Of a DNA stretch of 13,299 nt, positions 1 through 7,036 are shown piece after piece. The number at the start of each line of letters is the position of its first letter. Positions within the stretch are counted from its first letter, which is position 1. The notes under the pieces are model-generated. The model was not told the origin of the DNA, made no database searches, and saw nothing but the letters and a program-made list of their open reading frames with translations. The stretch spans positions 1-13,299 of the forward strand of contig USIY01000037.1 in the NCBI GenBank assembly GCA_900554845.1. The letters are read 5' to 3'. The translations under genes and the position numbers were made by a program. The stretch comes from an uncultured Bacteroidales bacterium (GTDB taxonomy: Bacteria > Bacteroidota > Bacteroidia > Bacteroidales > Muribaculaceae).

Positions 1-1851
1 ATGATACTCTGCATCACCGAGAAACCGAGCGTAGGGCGTGATCTGGCGCGCATACTCGGAGCCGTACATGCGCATAGCGGTTACATGGAGGGCAACGGAT
101 ATTGCGTGACCTGGACTTTCGGACACTTATGTTCGCTGAAGGACCCGGCGGATTATCAGGACAACTGGAAACGTTGGGCTTTGGGAACATTGCCGATGAT
201 ACCGGAAAGATTCGGCATTAAGGTGATGAATGATCCCGGGGTACAGACGCAGTTCAATGTCATAAAAACTCTTATCGGCCAATGTGACGAAATTGTGAAC
301 TGCGGAGATGCCGGGCAGGAAGGCGAAGTGATACAGCGTTGGGTGATGCAGAAGGCCGGATGTGACAAGCCTATCCGGCGTCTATGGGTCAGCTCTTTGA
401 CCGATGAGGCTGTGAGGGAGGGTTTCACACATTTGCGGGAACATAAAGAACTGGATTCTCTATACACCGCAGGGATATGCCGCGCAATCGGAGACTGGGT
501 GTTGGGTATTAACGCCACACGGCTATATTCGTTGAAATACGGACTGCGGGGACAGATCCTCTCCGTGGGACGTGTGCAGACGCCTACTCTCGCCCTGGTG
601 GTGCAACGCCAAAAGGAAATAGAGGAATTCGTCCCGAAGGATTATTGGGAGCTTAAGACAAAATACCGGGATACTGTTTTCTCAGCGCAGACAAAAGGAT
701 TCGAGGACGAAGAGAAAGGAAAAGCCTTGTTGGAGGAAGTGAAACTATATCCTCTTGTCATTGGCGATATTCAGAAAAAGAAGGGAAGGGAAGCTCCTCC
801 AAAGCTTTTTGACCTTACTTCGTTGCAAGTGGAGGCCAACCGTAAATATGGATTGAGCGCCGACAGAACTTTGCAGACAATTCAGAGCCTCTATGAAAAG
901 AAGTTGACCACATATCCGAGAGTGGATACAACTTATCTTACTGACGACATGTATAAAAAATGTCCGGAGATATTGAGGAGTCTGAAACCCTATTACAATC
1001 TCACGCAGCCGATACTGGCCGATAAGTTAAAAAAGAGCAAGAAAGTCTTTGACAATTCTAAAGTCACGGATCATCATGCCATAATTCCCACGGGCCAGTC
1101 ATTGCCGTCGGATTTGTCTCTGGAAGAGAAGAGAGTGTTTCATCTGATAGCGCAGCGTTTCATATCGGCCTTTTATCCTGATTGTACTTTCGAGCAGACG
1201 GTAGTCACGGCCAAGGCGGGAAATACCGGCTTCAAGACCACAGGCAAAATTATACTTGACGCGGGCTGGCGCAGAGTATATTCGGGGAAGGAAGAGAAGA
1301 AAGAGGATGACGAAGACCGTATCCTTCCTGATTTCCAACAGGGAGAAAGTGGTCCGCATGACCCGGTGCTGGTGAAAAAAACTACCAATCCCCCGAAATA
1401 TTATACTGAAGGGACATTGTTGAAGGCTATGGAGACGGCAGGATCCAATGTGGAGGATGAGGAACTCCGTGAAGCGTTAAAGGCAAACGGAATAGGCCGG
1501 CCGTCTACAAGGGCAGCCATCATAGAGACTCTTTACAAAAGGGGATATATCCGTCAGGAAAGAAAATCTTTGCGCGCCACTCAAGCCGGAATCGAATTAA
1601 TAAACGTTATAAGGGAAGAACTTCTTAAAAGCGCGGCATTGACAGGTATATGGGAAGGCCGGCTTCGTGCTATAGAAGGAGGCAGTTACAGCGCGGCGGA
1701 ATTCATAGATCAGCTTAAAGGAATGATATGTGAAATAACCGAAAGCGTGTTGACGGACAACTCCAACCGTCGCATAGTGGCTGAAGTCCCGGATGAAAAG
1801 GAAAAAGCCAAGAAGGGTAAAAAAGAAAAGAAAACTGCAAAAAAGAAATGA
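1..1851 (+). CDS. topB: DNA topoisomerase III (type IA)
   Basis: Type IA topoisomerase that passes single DNA strands through a transient 5'-phosphotyrosyl break; TopB enzymes chiefly decatenate and resolve replication or recombination intermediates. The N-terminal Toprim domain begins at once with the TEKPSVGRDLA motif (catalytic Glu7), which supports the ATG at position 1 as the true start. The second Toprim motif is GDAGQEGE, with Asp103 and Glu107; Gly105 stands where E. coli TopB has Asp, as I recall is common in other TopB proteins. SVGRVQTPTLAL (about 189-199) is a family signature, and the active-site Tyr305 lies in LTTYPRVDTTYL. GIGRPSTRAAIIETL (497-511) closes the core. At 616 aa there is no Cys-rich zinc-ribbon tail as in longer TopB proteins; instead the protein ends in a lysine-rich tail (about 600-616) that could bind DNA. 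The stop lies one base before the next gene's start. The upstream promoter is outside the window. Family assignment is secure. Confidence 0.96.
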   Translation: MILCITEKPSVGRDLARILGAVHAHSGYMEGNGYCVTWTFGHLCSLKDPADYQDNWKRWALGTLPMIPERFGIKVMNDPGVQTQFNVIKTLIGQCDEIVNCGDAGQEGEVIQRWVMQKAGCDKPIRRLWVSSLTDEAVREGFTHLREHKELDSLYTAGICRAIGDWVLGINATRLYSLKYGLRGQILSVGRVQTPTLALVVQRQKEIEEFVPKDYWELKTKYRDTVFSAQTKGFEDEEKGKALLEEVKLYPLVIGDIQKKKGREAPPKLFDLTSLQVEANRKYGLSADRTLQTIQSLYEKKLTTYPRVDTTYLTDDMYKKCPEILRSLKPYYNLTQPILADKLKKSKKVFDNSKVTDHHAIIPTGQSLPSDLSLEEKRVFHLIAQRFISAFYPDCTFEQTVVTAKAGNTGFKTTGKIILDAGWRRVYSGKEEKKEDDEDRILPDFQQGESGPHDPVLVKKTTNPPKYYTEGTLLKAMETAGSNVEDEELREALKANGIGRPSTRAAIIETLYKRGYIRQERKSLRATQAGIELINVIREELLKSAALTGIWEGRLRAIEGGSYSAAEFIDQLKGMICEITESVLTDNSNRRIVAEVPDEKEKAKKGKKEKKTAKKK

Positions 1852-1852
1852 C

Positions 1853-2062
1853 ATGACTGGAAATCAATGGCAATATGTGGTTGTTTTTTTATCGCTTATA
1901 GGCATAGCGGTATGGATTTGTTATAATCTCTTCGGTAAAAAACGGCGTAGGAATCTTCCTAAATGTCCGAGTTGTACATTGAATGAAGTCTGTCAGAGCG
2001 TTCGCAAAGACAATACATCATGCGACCAACGGCGCCCCCTCGGCGCCAAAGATGAAAATTAG
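1853..2062 (+). CDS. Small Cys-rich single-pass membrane protein, FeoB-associated type
   Basis: A 69-aa protein with a short polar N-terminus, one hydrophobic segment (about residues 8-27), a basic stop-transfer patch (KKRRR, 29-33) and a cytosolic Cys cluster: Cys38, Cys41 and Cys47 in CPSCTLNEVC, with Cys57 further on. This layout (one helix followed by C-x2-C-x5-C) matches the FeoB-associated Cys-rich membrane proteins common in Bacteroidetes, which usually accompany ferrous iron transporter FeoB. That match is from memory of the family; no feoB is visible here. I chose the ATG at 1853 because the only upstream in-frame start (1793) lies inside topB and would add a run of Lys and Arg read from topB's lysine-rich tail. 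The gene starts one base after the topB stop, so the two are probably co-transcribed and coupled. Function is unknown; metal or Fe-S binding by the cysteines is inference. Confidence 0.62.
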   Translation: MTGNQWQYVVVFLSLIGIAVWICYNLFGKKRRRNLPKCPSCTLNEVCQSVRKDNTSCDQRRPLGAKDEN

Positions 2063-2073
2063 TAGAAAAAGTG

Positions 2074-2104
2074 TTAAATAATTCCGGGAATATTATTATC
2101 TTTG
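2074..2104 (+). promoter_or_regulatory. Bacteroidetes-type promoter for the phosphoesterase gene
   Basis: TATCTTTG at 2097-2104 is an exact match to the -7 element TAnnTTTG used by the primary sigma factor of Bacteroidetes. A degenerate -33 element (TTA at 2074-2076, where TTG is expected) lies 20 bp upstream, within the usual spacing. The stretch between is AT-rich. The element sits directly after the small Cys-rich gene and 8 bp before the first ATG of the next gene. Transcription would begin about 4-7 bases past 2104. The weak -33 box is the main doubt. Confidence 0.55.
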
Positions 2105-2112
2105 CAAATTGT

Positions 2113-3168
2113 ATGAGTATGGGCTTGGATAAAATATTTCCGAAAGAGAAGATTCAGGAGCTGAAACAGCTTCTGGATCAAAGCTCTAAGATTCTGGTAA
2201 CATGTCATATGCGTCCCGATGGCGATGCCGTCGGGAGTTCTATGGGATGGTACCATATGTTACGCGCATTAGGTAAGGAAGTATATGTCGTCATACCGGA
2301 CCGACTGCCAAAATCGTTGGAATTTTTGCCGTCGACTTCAGAAATTGTAGTCTATACGCAGCATAAACAATATGCGGACCGACTGATGACGGAAGCCGAC
2401 TTGATATTGCAGTGCGATTTCAACGCCTACTATCGTCAGGGAAATCTCGGGGCAGAAATGGAGAAAAGCCCGGCGGTGAAGGTCTTGATAGATCATCATC
2501 AAAAGCCTGACATTGACTCCGGTCTGGTGTTTTCATATCCGGATATGTCGTCAACGTGTGAATTGGTGTTCCGTTTGATATGCGATCTTGGATGGTTCAT
2601 AGAAATGCCTGATTCATGCGCTCAATGTCTGTTGACAGGATTGATAACCGACACACAGAATTTCACTGTAAACTGCAATAATCCGGAGATTTACAAAATA
2701 TTGGAAAAACTTCTGGAGAAAGATGTCGATAAGTCGCAGATCCTTTGGGAATCCACGCGTCTCACATCATATTCCGCTATGAAGCTTAACGCCTATGCAA
2801 TTCTTGAGAAGCTCGAGGTTTTCGAGCAACATCGTTGCGGCCTGATAATACTTTCTTCAGATGAGCTCAAAAGGTTCAATTATCAAAAAGGAGAAACGGA
2901 GGGCCTGGTAAACGAGCCCCTTAGAATACGCGGAATGGTATATTCGGTCTTTCTACGAGAAGACGATGACTGTATTAAGGTGTCCATGCGCAGCAGGTTC
3001 GGATTCCCTGTCAGCGATATGTGCGAGGAACTCGGAGGGGGTGGTCACCTTCAGGCCGCTGGCGCTGAATATCATGGGTCGCTGGAAGAATGCCGTAAGA
3101 AGATAATAGCCATGATGGACCTTTATGATGACAAACTGCCACAAAAACTTGACAAACTTGAAAAATGA
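2113..3168 (+). CDS. nrnA: DHH/DHHA1 phosphoesterase, NrnA-like (nano-RNase / pAp phosphatase)
   Basis: A cytosolic DHH-superfamily phosphoesterase of about 351 aa. NrnA enzymes degrade 2-5 nt RNAs to mononucleotides and dephosphorylate 3'-phosphoadenosine 5'-phosphate. All metal-binding motifs are visible: HMRPDGDA (His32, Asp36, Asp38), the acidic motif QCDFN (Asp102), the namesake Asp127-His128-His129 in LIDHHQKPD, and the C-terminal DHHA1 motif GGGGHLQAAGA (308-318) that contacts the nucleic acid. A GTG at 2071 is in frame but lies upstream of the predicted -7 promoter box, so I took the ATG at 2113; the ATG at 2119 is equally possible. The stop overlaps the next gene's ATG (ATGA), implying translational coupling to the lipoprotein. 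The exact substrate (nanoRNA, pAp or c-di-AMP breakdown product) cannot be read from sequence. Confidence 0.88.
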   Translation: MSMGLDKIFPKEKIQELKQLLDQSSKILVTCHMRPDGDAVGSSMGWYHMLRALGKEVYVVIPDRLPKSLEFLPSTSEIVVYTQHKQYADRLMTEADLILQCDFNAYYRQGNLGAEMEKSPAVKVLIDHHQKPDIDSGLVFSYPDMSSTCELVFRLICDLGWFIEMPDSCAQCLLTGLITDTQNFTVNCNNPEIYKILEKLLEKDVDKSQILWESTRLTSYSAMKLNAYAILEKLEVFEQHRCGLIILSSDELKRFNYQKGETEGLVNEPLRIRGMVYSVFLREDDDCIKVSMRSRFGFPVSDMCEELGGGGHLQAAGAEYHGSLEECRKKIIAMMDLYDDKLPQKLDKLEK

Positions 3169-3746
3169 TGAGAATAAAGAAGTTGATATTTCATATTTCA
3201 GCGGTCGTGCTGTTGTTGTCCGCAACCGGATGTGAGAAGACGAAATCATATTCGGAGATGCTTAAGGATGAAGAGCAAGCGTGCAACTGGTATTTGGCCC
3301 AAAACAAAATAGTTGTCGATATACCTAAGGATTCTGTATTTCAGACGGGACAGGACGCTCCTTTTTATAAGATGAACAGCGAGGGCACTCTTTATATGAA
3401 AGTCATTACGGCCGGGGACCGTAATAAAATTCCTGAAAACGGCGACCGAGTGTATTTCTCATACATGCGTCAAAACATACAGAGTTTGATGAATGGATAT
3501 ATTGACGAGGATGTATGGGAAGGGAATGCGGAAAATATGGCCTACGGAAGCACCAGCTTTCTTTTGGGAGAAACTATACTGACATCCTCCACCAAATATG
3601 GTAACGGAATCCAGATACCCGTCACATATCTGGGATATTACAGCGAAGTGATATTGGTTGTGAAATCTCTTGAAGGCTTCACAGATGCTCAGACAGACTG
3701 TACTCCATATGTTTATAAAGTCCGTTATTTCCCGGCTTTATATTAA
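3165..3746 (+). CDS. Lipoprotein, DUF4827-like
   Basis: A 193-aa exported protein of unknown function. The N-terminus is a lipoprotein signal: basic start (MMRIKK), hydrophobic core (residues 7-18) and the SATGC cleavage box with Cys23 as the predicted lipidated residue. The box has Ala rather than Leu at -3, which Bacteroidetes tolerate. No acidic stretch like the surface-export signal follows the Cys. The mature part begins with a charged helix (SYSEMLKDEEQACNWYLAQ) and continues as a mostly beta-type domain. The pattern of NWYLAQNKIVVDIPKDSVF followed by DAPFYKM resembles the DUF4827 family of Bacteroidales, which I recognise from memory only. ATG at 3165 overlaps the phosphoesterase stop; a second ATG at 3168 is also possible. 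The start overlap suggests a stoichiometric or functional tie to the upstream gene, but one product is cytosolic and the other is envelope-bound. Confidence 0.78.
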   Translation: MMRIKKLIFHISAVVLLLSATGCEKTKSYSEMLKDEEQACNWYLAQNKIVVDIPKDSVFQTGQDAPFYKMNSEGTLYMKVITAGDRNKIPENGDRVYFSYMRQNIQSLMNGYIDEDVWEGNAENMAYGSTSFLLGETILTSSTKYGNGIQIPVTYLGYYSEVILVVKSLEGFTDAQTDCTPYVYKVRYFPALY

Positions 3747-3825
3747 CCGTTGATTACGATTTGCGTCAGCAATATATTCAAGTTCATAAAAAGCATAAAT
3801 TAGACTGATAAAATAGCGAAAAATT

Positions 3826-5217
3826 ATGTCATTGATAAAATCCATATCGGGAATCAGAGGGACAATCGGCGGCTCTGTCGGAGAGGGTCTGTCGGGAGTG
3901 GATGTCGTGAAGTTCACGGCTGCTTACGGCGCGTTTATCCGCAAAAAGGCCGGAGAAGGGCGGCACTGTATTGTGGTAGGCAGGGATGGACGCATTTCAG
4001 GAGAAATGGTTTCAAAACTTGTGATCGGAACTCTTATGTCGATGGGATTTGATGTCATAAATATCGGAATGGCTTCAACCCCGACTACCGAACTTGCCGT
4101 TGTCGGAGAGAAAGCGGCAGGAGGCATCATCATAACAGCCAGTCATAATCCGGTGCAATGGAACGCTCTGAAGCTTCTCAACGAACGAGGTGAGTTCCTA
4201 AATGACCAGGAGGGGAAAGAGGTGATCCGTATCGCGGGCGATGACGATTATAAGTTCGCTGATGTGATGGAGCTGGGTCATGAATATAAAGTGGAGACTT
4301 GGGACCGCAACCACATCGATATGGTTCTGGGTCTGAAATTAGTGGATGTCGAGGCCATCGGGAAAGCTCAGTTCAAAGTTGTGGTGGACGGCATTAATTC
4401 AGTTGGAGGAAGAATTATACCGGCTTTGTTAAAAGCCCTTGGTGTCAAGGATATAGTTGAGCTTAACTGCGAAGCTACCGGCAAATTTGCCCATACTCCC
4501 GAACCGATACCTGAAAATCTGACAGCAGTGTCGGCTGTTGTCCGTGATTCCGGAGCGGACCTTGGCATTGTGGTGGATCCTGATGTGGATCGGTTGGCGT
4601 TGGTAATGGAGAACGGAGAGATGTTCATTGAGGAAAACACGTTGATAGCAGTTGCGGATTATGTATTGGGACAGACTCCCGGAGCTACCGTTTCCAATTT
4701 GAGTTCTTCGCGAGGATTGCGCGATGTGACTCGAGCGCATGGATGTGAATATTCCGCGGCGGCTGTGGGTGAAGTTAACGTTGTTACGAAAATGAAAGAG
4801 GTCAATGCCGTGATAGGGGGAGAAGGCAATGGCGGAGTGATCTATCCCGAACTGCACTATGGAAGAGACGCTTTGGTAGGCGTGGCATTGTTCCTGACAT
4901 TGATGGCCAAGAGCGGTAAAAAGGTATCGGAGATAAGAGCCGCTCTTCCACAATATGCAATAGCCAAGAACAAGATACAGCTGACCCCCGATCTTGATGT
5001 CGACGCTATTCTTGCCGAGGTGAAGGAGCGTTTCAAGAACGAAGAGGTGACGGACATCGACGGAGTGAAAATAGATTTCCCTGATAGTTGGGTGCATCTT
5101 CGTAAGTCCAACACCGAGCCGATTATACGTATTTACAGCGAGGCTGCCACTATGGAGCAGGCCGACAGACTGGCCAATGAAATTAAAGGCATAATAAACG
5201 AAATAAGCTCTAAATAA
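3826..5217 (+). CDS. glmM: Phosphoglucosamine mutase / alpha-D-phosphohexomutase
   Basis: Cytosolic phosphohexomutase, 463 aa, most likely converting glucosamine-6-phosphate to glucosamine-1-phosphate for UDP-GlcNAc, the precursor of peptidoglycan and lipid A. The four family motifs are present: the phosphoserine loop TASHNP with Ser106; the metal loop DPDVDR with Asp251, Asp253 and Asp255; the sugar-binding loop GEGNGG with Glu333; and the phosphate-binding loop RKSNTEPIIR (426-435). The start MSLIKSISGIRGTIG is the usual N-terminus, including the GIRG phosphate contact. The sugar loop GEGNGG differs from the GEQSGH of E. coli-type GlmM and resembles archaeal-type GlmM and PMM/PGM enzymes, so phosphomannomutase or phosphoglucomutase activity remains possible. 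A 79-bp gap precedes the gene. Its TAA shares one base with the ATG of sppA. Confidence 0.87.
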   Translation: MSLIKSISGIRGTIGGSVGEGLSGVDVVKFTAAYGAFIRKKAGEGRHCIVVGRDGRISGEMVSKLVIGTLMSMGFDVINIGMASTPTTELAVVGEKAAGGIIITASHNPVQWNALKLLNERGEFLNDQEGKEVIRIAGDDDYKFADVMELGHEYKVETWDRNHIDMVLGLKLVDVEAIGKAQFKVVVDGINSVGGRIIPALLKALGVKDIVELNCEATGKFAHTPEPIPENLTAVSAVVRDSGADLGIVVDPDVDRLALVMENGEMFIEENTLIAVADYVLGQTPGATVSNLSSSRGLRDVTRAHGCEYSAAAVGEVNVVTKMKEVNAVIGGEGNGGVIYPELHYGRDALVGVALFLTLMAKSGKKVSEIRAALPQYAIAKNKIQLTPDLDVDAILAEVKERFKNEEVTDIDGVKIDFPDSWVHLRKSNTEPIIRIYSEAATMEQADRLANEIKGIINEISSK

Positions 5218-7025
5218 TGCTTAAAAAGTTCTTTTTAAATACTCTTTCTTCATTTGTGGGAGCATGGCTGGCCTTAGTGTTGGTCATGGTGTCGGCCGGT
5301 ATCTTGATTTTCGGGATAATAGGTTCGGGCATTGCCTCAAGTTTTGGAAACAGTGAACAACTGAAGTCGCGCAATATCCTGCGAATCAGTCTTAACGGAG
5401 AGATAGCGGAGATAGAGTCGGCGTCAGCGCCCGATATGCAGTCGCTCATGATGGGAGATGTGAGCCGTCCACAATCCTTGAACATGATTGTGGAGTCCAT
5501 CCGGGAAGCTGCGCGCAACAAATCCATTTCGGCGATATATCTTGATTGTGGCAACGTAAGCGCCTCCACCGCCACTCTCAATGCCATAAGAGAGGAATTG
5601 ATTGAGTTCAAGAAGTCCAAAAAGCCGATATATGCGTATGCCGACGGATATTCCATGGGCGCATATTATGTGGCTTCGGTATCCAACCGCGTATATATGA
5701 ATCCTCAAGGGGCGCTTGAGATGCAGGGCCTCAGTTCCACAGTACCTTATTTTAAAGGATTGTTCGACAAACTGGACATTAAGTTCCAGGTGGTAAAGGT
5801 CGGCACTTTCAAGTCGGCTGTAGAACCGTACATATTGAATGAGATGAGCGAGCCTGCGCGTGCTCAGATGGATACGTTGCTCGGGAATATGTGGGGCGTC
5901 ATTAAGGATGGCATATGTAAAAATCGAAAAGGCCTTACTCCTGCCGAAATAGACAGTCTTGTCTCAGTGACAAATATCACATTCGCCCCTGCGTCCCTCT
6001 CAGTGGAGGCCGGACTTGTGGATTCTCTTGTATATGGACGAACCATGAACGAGAAATTCGCATCAATTACTGGACAGGATGCCAAGGAGGTAAACTTTGT
6101 AAGTCCTTCCATTTTGGTGTCGACCGCGCCATGGACCACCACATATAATTCCAAAGACCGCATAGCCGTGCTTTATGCCGTTGGTGAAATAAATGACAAT
6201 GCGAGCGGAGGAATCAATTTTCATAATCTTGTGCCGGTGATAACGGAATTGGCCGAGGACAAGAATGTGAAAGGAATGGTTCTTCGCGTCAATTCTCCCG
6301 GCGGTTCCGCTTATGGGAGCGCGCAGATTGGCGAAGCTTTGGATTATTTCATGTCGAAAGGTAAGCCGCTTGCCGTATCGATGGGAGATTACGCCGCGTC
6401 GGGAGGATATTGGATTTCGGCCGGTGCAAATGTGATTTTTGCGGATCCTTTGACGATAACCGGTTCGATAGGTATTTTTGGACTTATTCCGAATTTAGGA
6501 GGTCTTGCAGATAAAATCGGTGTGAACATGCAGAGTGTCAGCACTAATCCAAGTGCTGTATTCCCGACGATAATCCATGGGATGGACGAACGTCAGCTTG
6601 GAGTGATGCAGCGATATGTGGAACGCGGATACGATGATTTTGTGAATCGTGTCGCCAAAGGTCGCCATATGACAGTACCGGCCGTAAAGCGTATTGCCGA
6701 AGGTCGTGTCTGGGATGCCGTTTCCGCGAAGCGCATCGGATTGGTGGATTCTCTGGGAGGTCTTAACAATGCCATAGAATGGGTGGCAGACAAGGCTAAA
6801 ATTCGTGACAAATATAATGTTGCCGCTTATCCTCAGCGTGAACCTTCATTCTGGGATATGATTCCGCAAAGCTCTTCAGTTAAGGAAAGCGCACGGGAGA
6901 CCGTCCGCAAGGTGACTCGCCCGAGTGCGGAGGAATTAATGGTTATGAAAGTCCGCGAGTTGGCGTCGCGTCAGCGGATACAGGCCCGTATGGCAGAGAT
7001 GAAGGTGGAATTCGCTCATAGATAA
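5217..7025 (+). CDS. sppA: Signal peptide peptidase SppA, 67-kDa type
   Basis: Inner-membrane serine protease (family S49) that degrades cleaved signal peptides and other membrane-embedded fragments. At 602 aa it is the long tandem-domain form, close to the E. coli enzyme (618 aa). An N-terminal transmembrane helix covers about residues 12-38. The first S49 domain supplies the general-base lysine, Lys199 in VGTFKSAVEP, equivalent to E. coli Lys209. The second supplies the nucleophile, Ser364 in NSPGGSAYGSAQI, followed by the conserved MGDYAASGGYW segment and GSIGIFG. Both halves of the Ser-Lys dyad are therefore intact. The ATG at 5217 overlaps the glmM stop by one base (TAATG), so translational re-initiation from glmM is likely. 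The C-terminal roughly 60 residues are charged and not part of the catalytic core. Confidence 0.94.
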   Translation: MLKKFFLNTLSSFVGAWLALVLVMVSAGILIFGIIGSGIASSFGNSEQLKSRNILRISLNGEIAEIESASAPDMQSLMMGDVSRPQSLNMIVESIREAARNKSISAIYLDCGNVSASTATLNAIREELIEFKKSKKPIYAYADGYSMGAYYVASVSNRVYMNPQGALEMQGLSSTVPYFKGLFDKLDIKFQVVKVGTFKSAVEPYILNEMSEPARAQMDTLLGNMWGVIKDGICKNRKGLTPAEIDSLVSVTNITFAPASLSVEAGLVDSLVYGRTMNEKFASITGQDAKEVNFVSPSILVSTAPWTTTYNSKDRIAVLYAVGEINDNASGGINFHNLVPVITELAEDKNVKGMVLRVNSPGGSAYGSAQIGEALDYFMSKGKPLAVSMGDYAASGGYWISAGANVIFADPLTITGSIGIFGLIPNLGGLADKIGVNMQSVSTNPSAVFPTIIHGMDERQLGVMQRYVERGYDDFVNRVAKGRHMTVPAVKRIAEGRVWDAVSAKRIGLVDSLGGLNNAIEWVADKAKIRDKYNVAAYPQREPSFWDMIPQSSSVKESARETVRKVTRPSAEELMVMKVRELASRQRIQARMAEMKVEFAHR

Positions 7026-7036
7026 ATATATAGGAA

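Noticed and set aside
307..321. TopB Toprim motif reads D-A-G-Q-E, lacking the middle Asp of the DxDxE pattern
   Set aside because: From memory, TopB proteins of Firmicutes and Bacteroidetes commonly have DAGREGE at this site, so Gly105 is a family variant and not a sign of inactivity. Only the Arg-to-Gln change is less common, and it is not a metal ligand.
2071..2112. GTG at 2071 as the phosphoesterase start
   Set aside because: The added 14 residues are encoded by the promoter region and do not resemble the family N-terminus.
3755..3763. TACGATTTG before glmM as a -7 promoter box
   Set aside because: It has three bases instead of two between TA and TTTG, and no TTG is placed correctly upstream.
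4429..5097. Long open frame of 222 codons on the - strand inside glmM
   Set aside because: It is antisense to an intact gene with all catalytic motifs, and its translation shows no recognisable domain; codon bias of the sense gene explains the absence of stops.
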